Source of the DNA: Deltaproteobacteria bacterium
GTDB lineage: Bacteria > Myxococcota_A > Polyangia > Nannocystales > Nannocystaceae
Direction: 5' to 3'
Assembly (NCBI GenBank): GCA_016709225.1
Contig: JADJEE010000001.1
Location: 2,976,001 to 3,040,000 of the forward strand
DNA: 64,000 nucleotides
Shown here: in pieces, positions 1 to 8,257 of the stretch
How the letters are laid out: every line of letters begins with the position of its first letter
Numbering within the stretch: position 1 is the stretch's first letter
Notes under the pieces: model-generated
Told to the model about the DNA's origin: nothing
Seen by the model: only the letters and a program-made list of their open reading frames with translations
The model's database searches: none
Position numbers and translations under genes: made by a program

Positions 1-1403
1 TGCGGCGGCAGGATCTCGATCGGCCACATGAGCGCGAAGTTGAAGCACATCTCGTCCTCGGTGCGCTCGCCGAAGTGGACCGGTGAGCCGCCCGGGTTGT
101 CGTAGGTGCACGTGGTCGTGATCGAGTCGCCGGCCTTCAGCACGAACGGCGGGTCGTGGATGTACGAGACTTGGTTGTCGAAGCTGAACGCCGGCACGTC
201 GACCAGCGTGAGGTCTTGGCCCGCGCGCGTGACGGTGGTGTCGAACTGGCGACCGAGCCCGTGCATGTGCGGGAAGCTGGCGAGCACGTTCAGATCGACC
301 GGCAGCAACGACGTGATCGAGCTGGGGCAGTGTCCGGTCGCGGTCGCACCGGTGGCGCCGGCGGGCACGTCGATCGACGTGGTGCCGAAGGTCAACACGC
401 CGGCGGTGTGGGCTCGCGGGGCCTCGGTGGTGCAGAACGCGACGCCGCTGCGATCGAGCGCGTCGGCGTGGTGCGCGACGTTGTGATAGTGGACCTGCAG
501 AATGTAGTAGTTGTCGGGCCCGCCGAGCTCGAGCCCGACGTCGTCGGGCATCACGAAGTTCTGCCCGCCGGGCGCCCAGCCCGACACGAACACCGCGTCG
601 CTGGGCATGTTGCACGGCCCTGCGCCGCCGTCGACCTGGGGCTCCTGCGTGCGGAAGAGGATCCAGTGGTGGAGCACGCGCTCGTCATCGGTGATCGGCG
701 CCCATGCCGTGCCCTGCACCTCGGTGCCGAACGGCGACGCGAAGGTGAAGCACATGTAGAGGTTGTCGGCGCCGTTCTCGGGCACATGGAACGCATCGCC
801 GCTGCCGTCGCCGGCTCCGGCGACGAAGGTATGGGTCGGCTCGCACGGCAGCGCGTCGGGGCCGACGCCGCCATCGGTGTCACCGCCGGTGGTGGTGTCG
901 CCACAGTCGGCGCCCTCGTCGGCCGGCGCACCGGCATCGAACCACGCGTGCAGCGTGGCCTTGTCGGCGTCGGACATGACCATGTTCTGCGGCATCGGTG
1001 ACACGGGATCGTCGATGCGCTGGGCCGCGAGCTCGTAGACCTTGTTGGTCGGCGCGGTGATGGCAGGCACCTGCCAGTCGGCCGCGCTCGCCAACGACAT
1101 CGGCGCGCCGAACAGGCCATCGGGGGGCGCGTGACACAGCAGGCAGTTGCGCTCGACGACGTCGGCGACGTCGCACGGCAGGCCGCTGGTGGCCGCGCCG
1201 CCGGTCGAGCCGCTGTCCGCGGAGCCGCCTTCGCCACTCCCGGTGGTGGCGACCGTGGTCGTGACGCTGTCATCGCAGCCGGCGATCCCGCAGGTCCCGT
1301 CGGCCACCTCGGAGGTCGATTCGCCGCCGCCGTCACCTGTGCTGCCGCAGGCCGCCAGCAGCCCGAACCACAGCCCCCACACGGCGCGTCGCATGCTCGT
1401 CAT
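1..1403 (-). CDS. Copper type II ascorbate-dependent monooxygenase-like lipoprotein (3' end outside window)
   Basis: Reading leftwards from an ATG at 1403, 467 codons stay open to the window edge, so the C-terminus is missing. Residues 1-19 are a lipoprotein signal ending in LLAAC; a Gly/Ser/Thr-rich linker follows. A CLLCH motif (87-91) could bind c-type haem. The rest shows every copper ligand of the PHM/dopamine beta-hydroxylase family in order: HH 245-246, HYH near 305, HMH 379-381, and Met452 in DEMC. In that family the enzyme hydroxylates a substrate using two copper atoms, O2 and a reductant; the substrate here is unknown. An in-frame ATG lies six bases upstream; 1403 was chosen because a GGGGG stretch sits about nine bases before it. 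It lies downstream of adk on the same strand, but a strong hairpin separates them. The family call is confident; activity is inferred. Confidence 0.85.
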   Translation of the reverse strand, partial: MTSMRRAVWGLWFGLLAACGSTGDGGGESTSEVADGTCGIAGCDDSVTTTVATTGSGEGGSADSGSTGGAATSGLPCDVADVVERNCLLCHAPPDGLFGAPMSLASAADWQVPAITAPTNKVYELAAQRIDDPVSPMPQNMVMSDADKATLHAWFDAGAPADEGADCGDTTTGGDTDGGVGPDALPCEPTHTFVAGAGDGSGDAFHVPENGADNLYMCFTFASPFGTEVQGTAWAPITDDERVLHHWILFRTQEPQVDGGAGPCNMPSDAVFVSGWAPGGQNFVMPDDVGLELGGPDNYYILQVHYHNVAHHADALDRSGVAFCTTEAPRAHTAGVLTFGTTSIDVPAGATGATATGHCPSSITSLLPVDLNVLASFPHMHGLGRQFDTTVTRAGQDLTLVDVPAFSFDNQVSYIHDPPFVLKAGDSITTTCTYDNPGGSPVHFGERTEDEMCFNFALMWPIEILPP

Positions 1404-1461
1404 GGCCATCATCCCCCGAAGCGGACATCATCGCCCATCGACGGGGGCGGGGCCAGCTGGC

Positions 1462-1482
1462 CGTGCACGATCGTCGTGCACG
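1462..1482. terminator. Perfect 9-bp hairpin after adk
   Basis: CGTGCACGA and its exact reverse complement flank a 3-base loop, starting about 15 bases beyond the adk stop codon. No T-run follows on either strand, so this is a terminator-like hairpin rather than a classic intrinsic terminator. It probably marks the end of the secY-adk unit. A dyad operator for the downstream lipoprotein gene is an alternative. Confidence 0.5.
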
Positions 1483-1496
1483 ACCGCGCACGACGG

Positions 1497-2129
1497 CTAC
1501 AGCACCGCAGCGATGCGCGCGTAGACCTCGTCGGGATCGCCCACGCCGTCGACCGCGACCACGATGCCCTTGGATTGATATCGGGCGATCACCGGCCGCG
1601 TCTCGGCCTCGAACTTCGCCAGCCGCTCGCGGACCTTGTCGGGGGTGTCGTCGCTGCGCTGGTACAGCGCCTCGCCGGTGACGTCGCAGATGCCCTCGAC
1701 CTTCGGCGGGCTGTACTTCACGTGATAGACGTGGCCCGAGGGCGACATGCGGCGGCCGGTGATGCGCTCCTCGATGAGCGAGAACGGCACCTGCAGGTCG
1801 ATGACCTTGTCGATCGAGACCGCGGCGTCGAGCGCCTCCGCCTGCGGCATCGTGCGCGGGAAGCCGTCGAGGATGAAGCCCTTGGCGGCGGCCGGAGCCG
1901 CGAGCGCCTCGAGCAGCAGGTCGATCACGAGTGCGTCGGGGACCAAGCCACCTTCGTCCATGAAGCCCTTGGCGCGCACGCCCAGCTCGCTGCCGGCGGC
2001 GACCGCCGCACGCAGCAAGTCGCCGGTGCTGATGTGCGCCCAGCCGAGCTGCTCCTGCAGGCGCTTGGCCTGCGTGCCCTTGCCCGAACCCGGTGCCCCG
2101 ATGAGGATGAGACCCTTGCGCTCGCCCAT
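1497..2129 (-). CDS. adk: Adenylate kinase
   Basis: 210 residues; cytoplasmic enzyme that interconverts ATP + AMP and two ADP. The P-loop GAPGSGKGTQ is near residue 11, the AMP-binding DGFPRT motif is present, and the LID segment (GRRMSPSGHVYHVKYSPP) resembles the E. coli type without a four-Cys zinc site. The ATG at 2129 was chosen because the protein then begins MGERKGLILIG, as in homologues; a longer in-frame reading upstream is Arg-rich and unlike the family. It lies 34 bases after secY, matching the usual secY-adk order. map, infA and the alpha operon that normally follow are not here: a lipoprotein gene comes next. Confidence 0.97.
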   Translation of the reverse strand: MGERKGLILIGAPGSGKGTQAKRLQEQLGWAHISTGDLLRAAVAAGSELGVRAKGFMDEGGLVPDALVIDLLLEALAAPAAAKGFILDGFPRTMPQAEALDAAVSIDKVIDLQVPFSLIEERITGRRMSPSGHVYHVKYSPPKVEGICDVTGEALYQRSDDTPDKVRERLAKFEAETRPVIARYQSKGIVVAVDGVGDPDEVYARIAAVL

Positions 2130-2163
2130 GCCCGCGCGAGAGTAGCGAGCGCGACGGCGGGTC

Positions 2164-3480
2164 TCAACCCTTGCGACCGCGGATCCGAGGCCCGCGCGGG
2201 CCCGCAAAACCCTCGTACGAGCGGGTCACCAGGTGGCTCTCGATCTGCTGTGCCGTGTCCAGCGCGACGCCGACCACGATGAGCAGCGAGGTGCCGCCGT
2301 ATTGGAACGGCACGTCGAAGCGGGTCTGCAGCAGCTGCGGCAGGATGCACACCGCCGAGATGTACCAGGCGCCGACGAAGGTCAGCCGGCTGAGCACGAA
2401 GTCGATGTACTCCGCCGTCCGCTTGCCGGGGCGGATGCCGGGCACCGACGCGTTCTGCTTCTTCAGGCTGTCGGCGACATCGGTCGGGTTGAACTGGATG
2501 GCCGTGTAGAAGTAGCAGAAGAAGACGATGAGCCCGACGTAGAGCGTGATGTACAGCCAGCCGTCGTAGCGCAGCGCGCCCGAGAACTTCTGCAGCCACT
2601 CGTTCTGGGTCATGCCGGCGATCTGATTGGGGAACATCAGGATCGACGACGCAAAGATCGGCGGGATCACGCCAGCCGAGTTGATGCGCAGGGGCAGGTA
2701 GTTGGCGTTGCCACCGAACATGCGGCGGCCGACCACGCGCTTGGCGTACTGCACCTGGATGCGCCGCTGCCCGCGCTCCATCACGATGATGAACGCGATC
2801 ACGGCGATGGCCATGGCCAGCAGCACGGCCAGGGTCATCGGGCCGAAGTTCTCGGGATCGTCCTGGGTCTTCTGCAGCAGCTGGTACAGCGCGCGCGGCA
2901 GGTTGGCGATGATGCCCGAGAAGATGACCAGCGAGATGCCGTTGCCGATGCCGCGCTCGGTGATCTGCTCGCCCAGCCACATCAGGAAGATGGTGCCGCC
3001 GGTCAGCGTCAGCACCGTCATGATCTGGAAGCCCAGGCCCGGATCGACGACCAACGTCTGGCCCTGCGAGTTCTGCGACTCGAGCCAGCTGGCCATGAAG
3101 TAGCCCTGCACGAAGGCGAGGCCGACGGTGCCGTAGCGGCTGTACTGGTTGATCTTGCGACGACCGGTCTCGCCCTCCTTCGACAGCTGCTCGAGCCGCG
3201 GGATGACGACCGTCATCAGCTGCATGATGATGCTCGCGCTGATGTACGGCATGATGCCGAGTGCGAACACCGACAGCTGCTCGAGCGCACCGCCCGAGAA
3301 CATGTTGAAGTAGGCCAGGAAGCCGCCCTCGCCCTGGTTGACGATGTCGCTCATCACCTTGCGGTCGACGCCGGGCACGGCGATGAAGACCCCGAGGCGG
3401 TAGACGGCGAGCATCGCCAGCGTGAAGCCGAGCCGCTTGCGCAGCTCCGGCAGCTTGAAGATGTTGACGATGACGCTCAT
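2164..3480 (-). CDS. secY: Preprotein translocase subunit SecY
   Basis: 438-residue polytopic inner-membrane protein, the channel of the SecYEG translocon. The N-terminus MSVIVNIFKLPELRKRLGFT, the plug-region segment with GGALEQLSVFALGIMPYISASI, and the cytoplasmic loop before the conserved Arg (LVTRSYEGFAG) are all typical. The ATG at 3480 fits the family; an upstream in-frame start would add 23 residues without family character. adk follows 34 bases later. Unlike the usual spc order, rplO is not immediately upstream: about 3.5 kb of unrelated genes intervene, so secY probably has its own promoter in 3481-3658. I could not identify a convincing one there. Confidence 0.97.
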   Translation of the reverse strand: MSVIVNIFKLPELRKRLGFTLAMLAVYRLGVFIAVPGVDRKVMSDIVNQGEGGFLAYFNMFSGGALEQLSVFALGIMPYISASIIMQLMTVVIPRLEQLSKEGETGRRKINQYSRYGTVGLAFVQGYFMASWLESQNSQGQTLVVDPGLGFQIMTVLTLTGGTIFLMWLGEQITERGIGNGISLVIFSGIIANLPRALYQLLQKTQDDPENFGPMTLAVLLAMAIAVIAFIIVMERGQRRIQVQYAKRVVGRRMFGGNANYLPLRINSAGVIPPIFASSILMFPNQIAGMTQNEWLQKFSGALRYDGWLYITLYVGLIVFFCYFYTAIQFNPTDVADSLKKQNASVPGIRPGKRTAEYIDFVLSRLTFVGAWYISAVCILPQLLQTRFDVPFQYGGTSLLIVVGVALDTAQQIESHLVTRSYEGFAGPRGPRIRGRKG

Positions 3481-3658
3481 GACGGCGGACGAAACCCTCG
3501 ATCGGGGGGATGCGCTCGGGCGCGAGCCCCCTTCCGGGCGGGCGAACATACCTTAGGCACGAGCGGGCCGCATCTGACGGGGAAACCGCCCCTGCGGCCG
3601 CGCCCAGCGCTTCGGGCAGGGCGCAGGCCCGGGTTCGGCGCGGCGCGCGTGAGTCAGG

Positions 3659-4621
3659 TCAGCTACCGCAGCGCGGGCGCGCGGCCTGGGCGAGGCCGGC
3701 GATCTCGTCGTCGCTCAGGGCTCGCGCGTAGATCGACACCTCGTCGACGCGACCGAACAGCGCGAAGCTGCGCCCTTCGCCGTCGGTGAAGGCGGTACCG
3801 CCGATGGTGAGCGGCGTCTCCATGTTGACGCTGCTGATCGGCGCGACGGCCTGGAGATCGTCCTCGAGCACGCCATCGACGTAGATCCGGACGCCCTTGC
3901 CGATGCGCACCCCGACGACGTGGATCCACGTGGCGGCGACCGCCTCGCTGCTCGAGCGGGCGACGTTCGCCGTGTTCCCGCCGGGGTTGCAGCCGTTTTC
4001 GTCGCCGCCGAGGCAGAACCACCAGCGGTGATCGCCGGCGAACATGAGCAGGCGCCAGCCGTCGGCGTTGGGCATGCCCTGGCTGCTGAGCATCTTGGTG
4101 ACCACCGCGAAGTCGACCGGCGCGCCGAACTCGGGCGGCTGCACGAGGTCGTCGAGGTTGACCCACGCCTCGACCGTGAAATCGCCCGGCGCGACCTCGA
4201 GCGCGCCATTCGAGGGCGCCGTGCCGATCGCGGACAAGCCATCGAAGCGCGCCGCGAGGCCGTGTCGGCCCTCGTCGAAGGACACGTCGAGCAGGTCGAG
4301 CGTGAGGCCGGCGACCCGATCGGTGGCGTCGTTCTCGAACGGCCACCATGCGACGAGGCCCTCGAGTGCCGGCTCGCAGTCGACATCGCCGGAGCTGCCG
4401 CTGCTGTCGGCGATCGTGGTCCCGGCGGAGGGGTCCGACGACGTGCTCGTGTTGGCCGAGCCGGCGCTCGAGGCCTCGCTGCCGCCGGTCGACGCGTCCG
4501 TGGAGGTGGTGGTCCCGGCCGACGTCGACTGCCCGTCGCCGCTGCCCGATCCCGTCACCGGCGCCTCGCCGAAGCACGCCGTCGCCCACACCGCGAGTGC
4601 CATCCCCGTCGCGTTCCGCAT
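3659..4621 (-). CDS. LamG/concanavalin A-like domain lipoprotein
   Basis: 320 residues. A short signal peptide with a possible lipobox Cys at 16 (WATAC) is followed by a Ser/Thr/Gly-rich linker to about residue 80. The remainder is a LamG-type jelly roll: LEGLVAWWPFENDATDRV, FTVEAWVNLDDL, WIHVVGVRIGKGVRIYVDG and LFGRVDEVSIYARALSDDEI are hallmarks of this fold, which usually binds carbohydrate or protein ligands at the cell surface. No catalytic motif is visible. It is the only minus-strand gene of the island between rplO and secY and diverges from the expansin gene with 59 bases between start codons, so the two may share a regulatory region. Ligand unknown. Confidence 0.85.
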   Translation of the reverse strand: MRNATGMALAVWATACFGEAPVTGSGSGDGQSTSAGTTTSTDASTGGSEASSAGSANTSTSSDPSAGTTIADSSGSSGDVDCEPALEGLVAWWPFENDATDRVAGLTLDLLDVSFDEGRHGLAARFDGLSAIGTAPSNGALEVAPGDFTVEAWVNLDDLVQPPEFGAPVDFAVVTKMLSSQGMPNADGWRLLMFAGDHRWWFCLGGDENGCNPGGNTANVARSSSEAVAATWIHVVGVRIGKGVRIYVDGVLEDDLQAVAPISSVNMETPLTIGGTAFTDGEGRSFALFGRVDEVSIYARALSDDEIAGLAQAARPRCGS

Positions 4622-4680
4622 GCCTGCCGCCGATCATGCCAGATCGTCGTGCCGGCCGCGCGCCTGCTATCGTTGTTCGC

Positions 4681-5439
4681 GTGCGATGGCGTGCCCTGTG
4701 TCCGTGGATCTTGCTCGGCTGCACTGCGAGCGCCACCGACGACGCCGATGGTGAGTCCGGCGACACCCACGCGGCCGAGGGCACCGCATCGGGACACGGC
4801 AGCGACGGTGGGCACGTCGACCCCTGCACCGCGACCCCGACGCGCAGCGGTGAAGCGACCTACTACGACTTCGCCGACGGCTCGGGCAACTGCGGCTTTC
4901 CGGCCACGCCCGACGATCCCTTGGTCGCGGCGATGAACCACGTCGACTACGCCGGGTCGTCCGCCTGCGGGACGTGCGTCCGCGTGCAGGGCCCCGACGG
5001 CAGTGTCGACGTGCGCATCGTCGACCAGTGTCCCGAGTGCCCCGCCGGCGACATCGACCTCTCGCCCGGTGCGTTCGAGCGCATCGCTCCGCTCACGGCA
5101 GGGCGCGTGGCGATCACCTGGCAGGTGATCCCGTGCGCGGTCGAGGGCCCGGTCGTGTACCACTTCAAGGACGGCAGCAACCCCTGGTGGACGGCGGTGC
5201 AGCTGCGCAACCACCGACATGGCATCGCGCGCTTCGAGTTCTCGCAGGCCGGCGCGTGGGTCGAGGTGCCCCGGCTCGACTACAACTACTTCGTGCAGGA
5301 CTCGGGCATGGGCGAGGGTCCGCTGGACCTACGCATCACCGACGTCCACGGCGTGGTCCTCGAGGACCACGCCATCGCGCTGGTGGCCGACGCCGACGTG
5401 CCTGGCGCGGCCCAATTCCCGGCCTGTGACGGCGGGTAG
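4681..5439 (+). CDS. Bacterial expansin (EXLX-like), lipoprotein
   Basis: 252 residues from a GTG start that places the lipobox LLGC at residues 11-14. Residues about 55-150 form the six-stranded double-psi barrel (D1), with the essential Asp at about 115 in a VDQCPEC...DIDLSPGAF context. Residues about 155-245 form the CBM63-like D2 domain, with the cellulose-binding WW pair at 169-170 and the DYNYF aromatic near 201. Both parts line up well, from memory, with Bacillus subtilis EXLX1 (YoaJ). Expansins loosen cellulose or peptidoglycan networks without hydrolysis. Four extra Cys in D1 suggest disulphides. Lipid anchoring is unusual, since characterised expansins are freely secreted. It is divergent from the LamG gene and upstream of the SIMPL gene. 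Confidence 0.88.
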   Translation: MRWRALCPWILLGCTASATDDADGESGDTHAAEGTASGHGSDGGHVDPCTATPTRSGEATYYDFADGSGNCGFPATPDDPLVAAMNHVDYAGSSACGTCVRVQGPDGSVDVRIVDQCPECPAGDIDLSPGAFERIAPLTAGRVAITWQVIPCAVEGPVVYHFKDGSNPWWTAVQLRNHRHGIARFEFSQAGAWVEVPRLDYNYFVQDSGMGEGPLDLRITDVHGVVLEDHAIALVADADVPGAAQFPACDGG

Positions 5440-5478
5440 TGACCACCCGCGCGGGTTCGGGAACAGACTGCAGCGCCC

Positions 5479-6267
5479 ATGCGTCGCGGCACCGCCATGA
5501 GTCCCGCCCACCGACGACGTCTGCTCCCGCTCGACCTTCTGGCCCCGTCCCTCGCCGTGATCGCGGCGGCGTGGATCCCCGCCGCGACCTGGGAGCGCGT
5601 CAAGACCAAGCCCAAGGAGCGCGTGCTGCAGGTGACCGGCTCGGCCAAGCGACGCATCGTCTCCGACACCATCGAGTGGACCGCCCACGTCGACACCCGC
5701 GACGTCGAGCGCGTGACCGCGTATCGCAAGCTGCACGCCGACGTCGAGAAGACCGTGGCCTACCTCGTGGCCCAGGGCATCGCGCGCGACCAGATCCGCG
5801 TCTCGTCGGCGTCGCTGCAGGAGCTGACCCGCAGCGAGATGGTCGGCAGCGGCGAGGAGCGCTACGAGCGGCAGGTCGCCGATGGCTTTGCGGCCGGCCA
5901 GGCCATCACGGTGCGTTCGACGGACGTCGCGGTGGTCGAGCGGGTGTCCCGCGAGGTCACGCAGCTGCTCGAGGGCGGCATCTCGGTCGACTCGTCGACG
6001 CCGGCCTACTTCTACACCGGACTCGGAGAGCTCAAGATCGAGATGCTCGCGGAGGCCAGCGCCGACGCACGTCTGCGTGCGGAGAAGGTCGTCGAGGCCG
6101 CCGGTGGCGCGAGCGTCGGTCGTCTGCGCTCGGCGGACATGGGCGTCATCAACATCAACCCGCCCAACTCGACCAGTACCTCGTGGGACGGCAACAACGA
6201 CACCACGTCGTTCGAGAAGGACATCATCACGATCGTCCACACCAGCTTCGAGCTCGACGACCTGTAG
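5479..6267 (+). CDS. SIMPL (DUF541) domain protein, secreted or membrane-anchored
   Basis: 262 residues. One hydrophobic N-terminal segment (about 15-35, LLAPSLAVIAAAWIPAA) should export or anchor it. The body matches the SIMPL/DUF541 family: VTGSAKRRIVSDTIEWTAHV near the start, GIARDQIRVSSASLQE, then AEASADARLRAEKVVEAAGG before a variable end. SIMPL proteins are periplasmic or outer-membrane beta-rich proteins with poorly defined roles (oxidative stress and signalling have been proposed). It starts 39 bases after the expansin gene on the same strand, so co-transcription is likely. A second ATG at 5497 could be the true start; neither has a clear ribosome binding site. Confidence 0.85.
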   Translation: MRRGTAMSPAHRRRLLPLDLLAPSLAVIAAAWIPAATWERVKTKPKERVLQVTGSAKRRIVSDTIEWTAHVDTRDVERVTAYRKLHADVEKTVAYLVAQGIARDQIRVSSASLQELTRSEMVGSGEERYERQVADGFAAGQAITVRSTDVAVVERVSREVTQLLEGGISVDSSTPAYFYTGLGELKIEMLAEASADARLRAEKVVEAAGGASVGRLRSADMGVININPPNSTSTSWDGNNDTTSFEKDIITIVHTSFELDDL

Positions 6268-6385
6268 CGGGGCGGGCGGGCGCGTCTCCTGGAGGCCTGA
6301 CTCGCGGCCAAGAGAACCCCCGCCATCGTCGGCCCTGTCACTTTTGTCGCGAATCAGGCGACGAGGGGGCTACGCTGATGGGCGG

Positions 6386-6964
6386 ATGACTCGCCGCTGG
6401 CGCAGCAGCATCGCCGCGGTGCTCGGCTTCGGACTCGCCGCGGCGCTGAACGGCGCGCTAGGGCTCGCGACACCACCCGACGCGCTGCCCCGCCCGCTGT
6501 TGGCCGCGACGCCGTGGATGCTCGCCGGGTTGGGCCTCGTCGCCGCGATCGTCTCGTGCGTCGGGTGGGCCAGGCGCATGCGAAGGCCCCGGCACGCCGT
6601 CGCCGTCGTCGTCGCCCACTTGCTCGGCAGCATCGCGCTGGCGGTGGGCGTGCTGGTGTCGGAGCCGTCGTTTCCGTTCGGACCGACGCTCGCCGCCAGC
6701 CTCGAGCTACCCGGCGATCGCGGTCACGCGTACCTGTATCGCGGTGGCGTGCTGTGCTCGCAGGAGATCCACATCGCCGCGCCGGGCCAGTGGTACAGCG
6801 TGCAGCGACCCGAGCTCGGCGCATTCACCTGCGACCGCGAGGGCGCGCTGCGCTGGGACGCGGAGCGTGGGCAGCCACAGGCCATCGACGCCAGCGGTGC
6901 GCCGCTGCCCAGCACGGGTTGGGAGCGGGCCTTCGGCGAGGGCCTCGACTGGCGCCCGCACTGA
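6386..6964 (+). CDS. Hypothetical membrane protein with three predicted helices
   Basis: 192 residues; not recognised. Three hydrophobic segments lie at about 8-30, 42-62 and 68-92, with Arg-rich connecting stretches (WARRMRRPRH), followed by a soluble C-terminal half of about 95 residues containing Cys residues (VLCSQEIH and FTCDREG) that could form a disulphide. The ATG at 6386 is the first plausible start before the hydrophobic stretch. It is the last plus-strand gene of the island and ends 12 bases before a strong bidirectional hairpin shared with the ribosomal operon. No enzymatic motif is seen; codon use looks like the neighbours. Confidence 0.7.
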   Translation: MTRRWRSSIAAVLGFGLAAALNGALGLATPPDALPRPLLAATPWMLAGLGLVAAIVSCVGWARRMRRPRHAVAVVVAHLLGSIALAVGVLVSEPSFPFGPTLAASLELPGDRGHAYLYRGGVLCSQEIHIAAPGQWYSVQRPELGAFTCDREGALRWDAERGQPQAIDASGAPLPSTGWERAFGEGLDWRPH

Positions 6965-6976
6965 CCCACGACGAAC

Positions 6977-7008
6977 GACGCCCGCGCAAGAGTCCTCGCG
7001 CGGGCGTC
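6977..7008. terminator. Bidirectional 11-bp hairpin between the island and rplO
   Basis: GACGCCCGCGC and its exact reverse complement flank a 10-base loop. It sits 12 bases after the stop of the plus-strand membrane protein gene and about 40 bases beyond the rplO stop on the minus strand. It lies between convergent genes, so it likely ends both units. There is no clear T-run. It implies that the ribosomal operon stops at rplO and secY-adk is a separate unit. Confidence 0.65.
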
Positions 7009-7049
7009 GACGGCTGCGGCCACCGGTGGGGCCGCATTCACGGGGCCGC

Positions 7050-7511
7050 TCAGGCCGCGGCGGCGCCGATGATCTCGACGCTGCCACCGGCAGCCTCGAT
7101 CTTCGACTTCGCGGTCTCGCTGACCGCGTGGACCTTGAGCTTGACCGCCGTCTTGATCTCGCCCATGCCCAGCACCTTGATCTGCTTGGCGCGCTTGGGC
7201 ACGAGCTTCTTGGCGTAGAGCGACTCCACCGTGACCTCCTCGCCGGCGGCGAACTTGCCCTCGATGAGGGCGAGGTTCACCGGGTGGTACTCCACGCGGA
7301 AGATGTTCACGAACCCGCGCTTGGGCACGCGACGGTGGATCGGGTTCTGGCCGCCCTCGAAGTTCGGCTTCGGCGGCTGACGACGGGCCATCTGGCCCTT
7401 CATGCCGCGACCCGAGGTCTTGCCCTTGCCCGAGCCGACGCCACGGCCGACGCGCTTCATCTTCTTCCGCGCGCCCTTGGGCGGCTGCAGCGTATGCAGT
7501 GTGGTTCCCAT
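7050..7511 (-). CDS. rplO: 50S ribosomal protein L15
   Basis: 153 residues, the usual length. The N-terminus carries the L15 signature (LHTLQPPKGARKKMKRVGRG followed by a Gly/Lys-rich GSGKGKTSGRGMKGQ stretch that threads into 23S rRNA), and the C-terminal half has the globular KIEAAGGSVEII end. It is the last gene of the minus-strand ribosomal block, four bases after rpmD; normally secY follows directly, but here a hairpin and a foreign-looking island intervene. Confidence 0.98.
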   Translation of the reverse strand: MGTTLHTLQPPKGARKKMKRVGRGVGSGKGKTSGRGMKGQMARRQPPKPNFEGGQNPIHRRVPKRGFVNIFRVEYHPVNLALIEGKFAAGEEVTVESLYAKKLVPKRAKQIKVLGMGEIKTAVKLKVHAVSETAKSKIEAAGGSVEIIGAAAA

Positions 7512-7515
7512 TGCC

Positions 7516-7701
7516 CTACTCCACCGCTTCCACGGTCACGAGGTGCTGCACCTTGCGGATCATCCCGCGAATCGCGTCGTTGTCGGGGTGCACCGCCGAG
7601 CGATTGATCTTCGTGAGACCGAGCCCCTTGATCGTGCGCTTCTGCGTCTCGGGACGGTTGATCGTGCTGCGCACGAGCGTGACCTTGAGTTTGAGCGCCA
7701 T
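7516..7701 (-). CDS. rpmD: 50S ribosomal protein L30
   Basis: 61 residues, typical for the small bacterial L30. It begins MALKLKVTLVRSTINRPE and contains the family GLGLTKINRSAVHPD segment and the IRGMIRKVQHLVTVE end. It lies seven bases after rpsE and four before rplO, in the standard spc order. It is a large-subunit protein bound to 23S rRNA and non-essential in some bacteria. Confidence 0.97.
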   Translation of the reverse strand: MALKLKVTLVRSTINRPETQKRTIKGLGLTKINRSAVHPDNDAIRGMIRKVQHLVTVEAVE

Positions 7702-7708
7702 GGTCGGC

Positions 7709-8254
7709 CTACCCTTCGGCGAACGACGCCACGTCGACGCCGCGCTTGATGGCGACCTGCTCGGGGCTACGCAGCTGACGCAGCGCTTCCATGGTCGCGT
7801 GGATGACGTTGAGGGGGTTGTTGGTGCCGATGCACTTGCTCAGCACGTCGTGGATGCCGGCGCACTCGACCACCGCGCGGACGGGACCACCGGCGATCAC
7901 GCCGGTACCCGCCGAGGCGGGGCGCAGCAGCACCTGGCCGGCGCCGTGGTGACCGATGACGTCGTGGGGGATCGTCGTGCCCGACAGCGGCACCTCGAAG
8001 AGGCTGCGGCGCGCGTAGTCGGTGGCCTTGCGAATGGCCTCGGGGACCTCGCGGGCCTTGCCGTAGCCCATGCCGACCTTGCCGTGCTCGTCGCCCACGA
8101 CGACCACCGCCGTGAAGGAGAAGTTGCGGCCGCCCTTGACGACCTTGGCCACGCGGTTGATGTACACGACACGGTCGACGAGGTCGCCCTTGTCTTCGCC
8201 GTCGTCGTCACGGCGGCCGCGGTTGTTGTCGGAATCTCGTCGCGAGTGCGCCAT
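7709..8254 (-). CDS. rpsE: 30S ribosomal protein S5
   Basis: 181 residues. A charged, low-complexity N-terminal extension (about 22 residues rich in Arg, Asp and Asn) precedes the conserved S5 core: VVYINRVAKVVKGGRNFSF, VGMGYGKAREVPEAIRKA, and the C-terminal domain with GIHDVLSKCIGTNNPLNVIHAT. S5 sits at the mRNA entry channel and helps decoding accuracy. It is three bases downstream of rplR, so the two are probably translationally coupled. Confidence 0.98.
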   Translation of the reverse strand: MAHSRRDSDNNRGRRDDDGEDKGDLVDRVVYINRVAKVVKGGRNFSFTAVVVVGDEHGKVGMGYGKAREVPEAIRKATDYARRSLFEVPLSGTTIPHDVIGHHGAGQVLLRPASAGTGVIAGGPVRAVVECAGIHDVLSKCIGTNNPLNVIHATMEALRQLRSPEQVAIKRGVDVASFAEG

Positions 8255-8257
8255 GGA

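Noticed and set aside
551..1336. Long Arg/Pro-rich frames on several strands through coding regions
   Set aside because: They run antisense or out of frame to well-supported genes, have no family features and reflect the high GC content, which removes stop codons.
3481..3658. secY promoter
   Set aside because: Only a weak TATGTT-type box was found, with no convincing -35, so none is reported.
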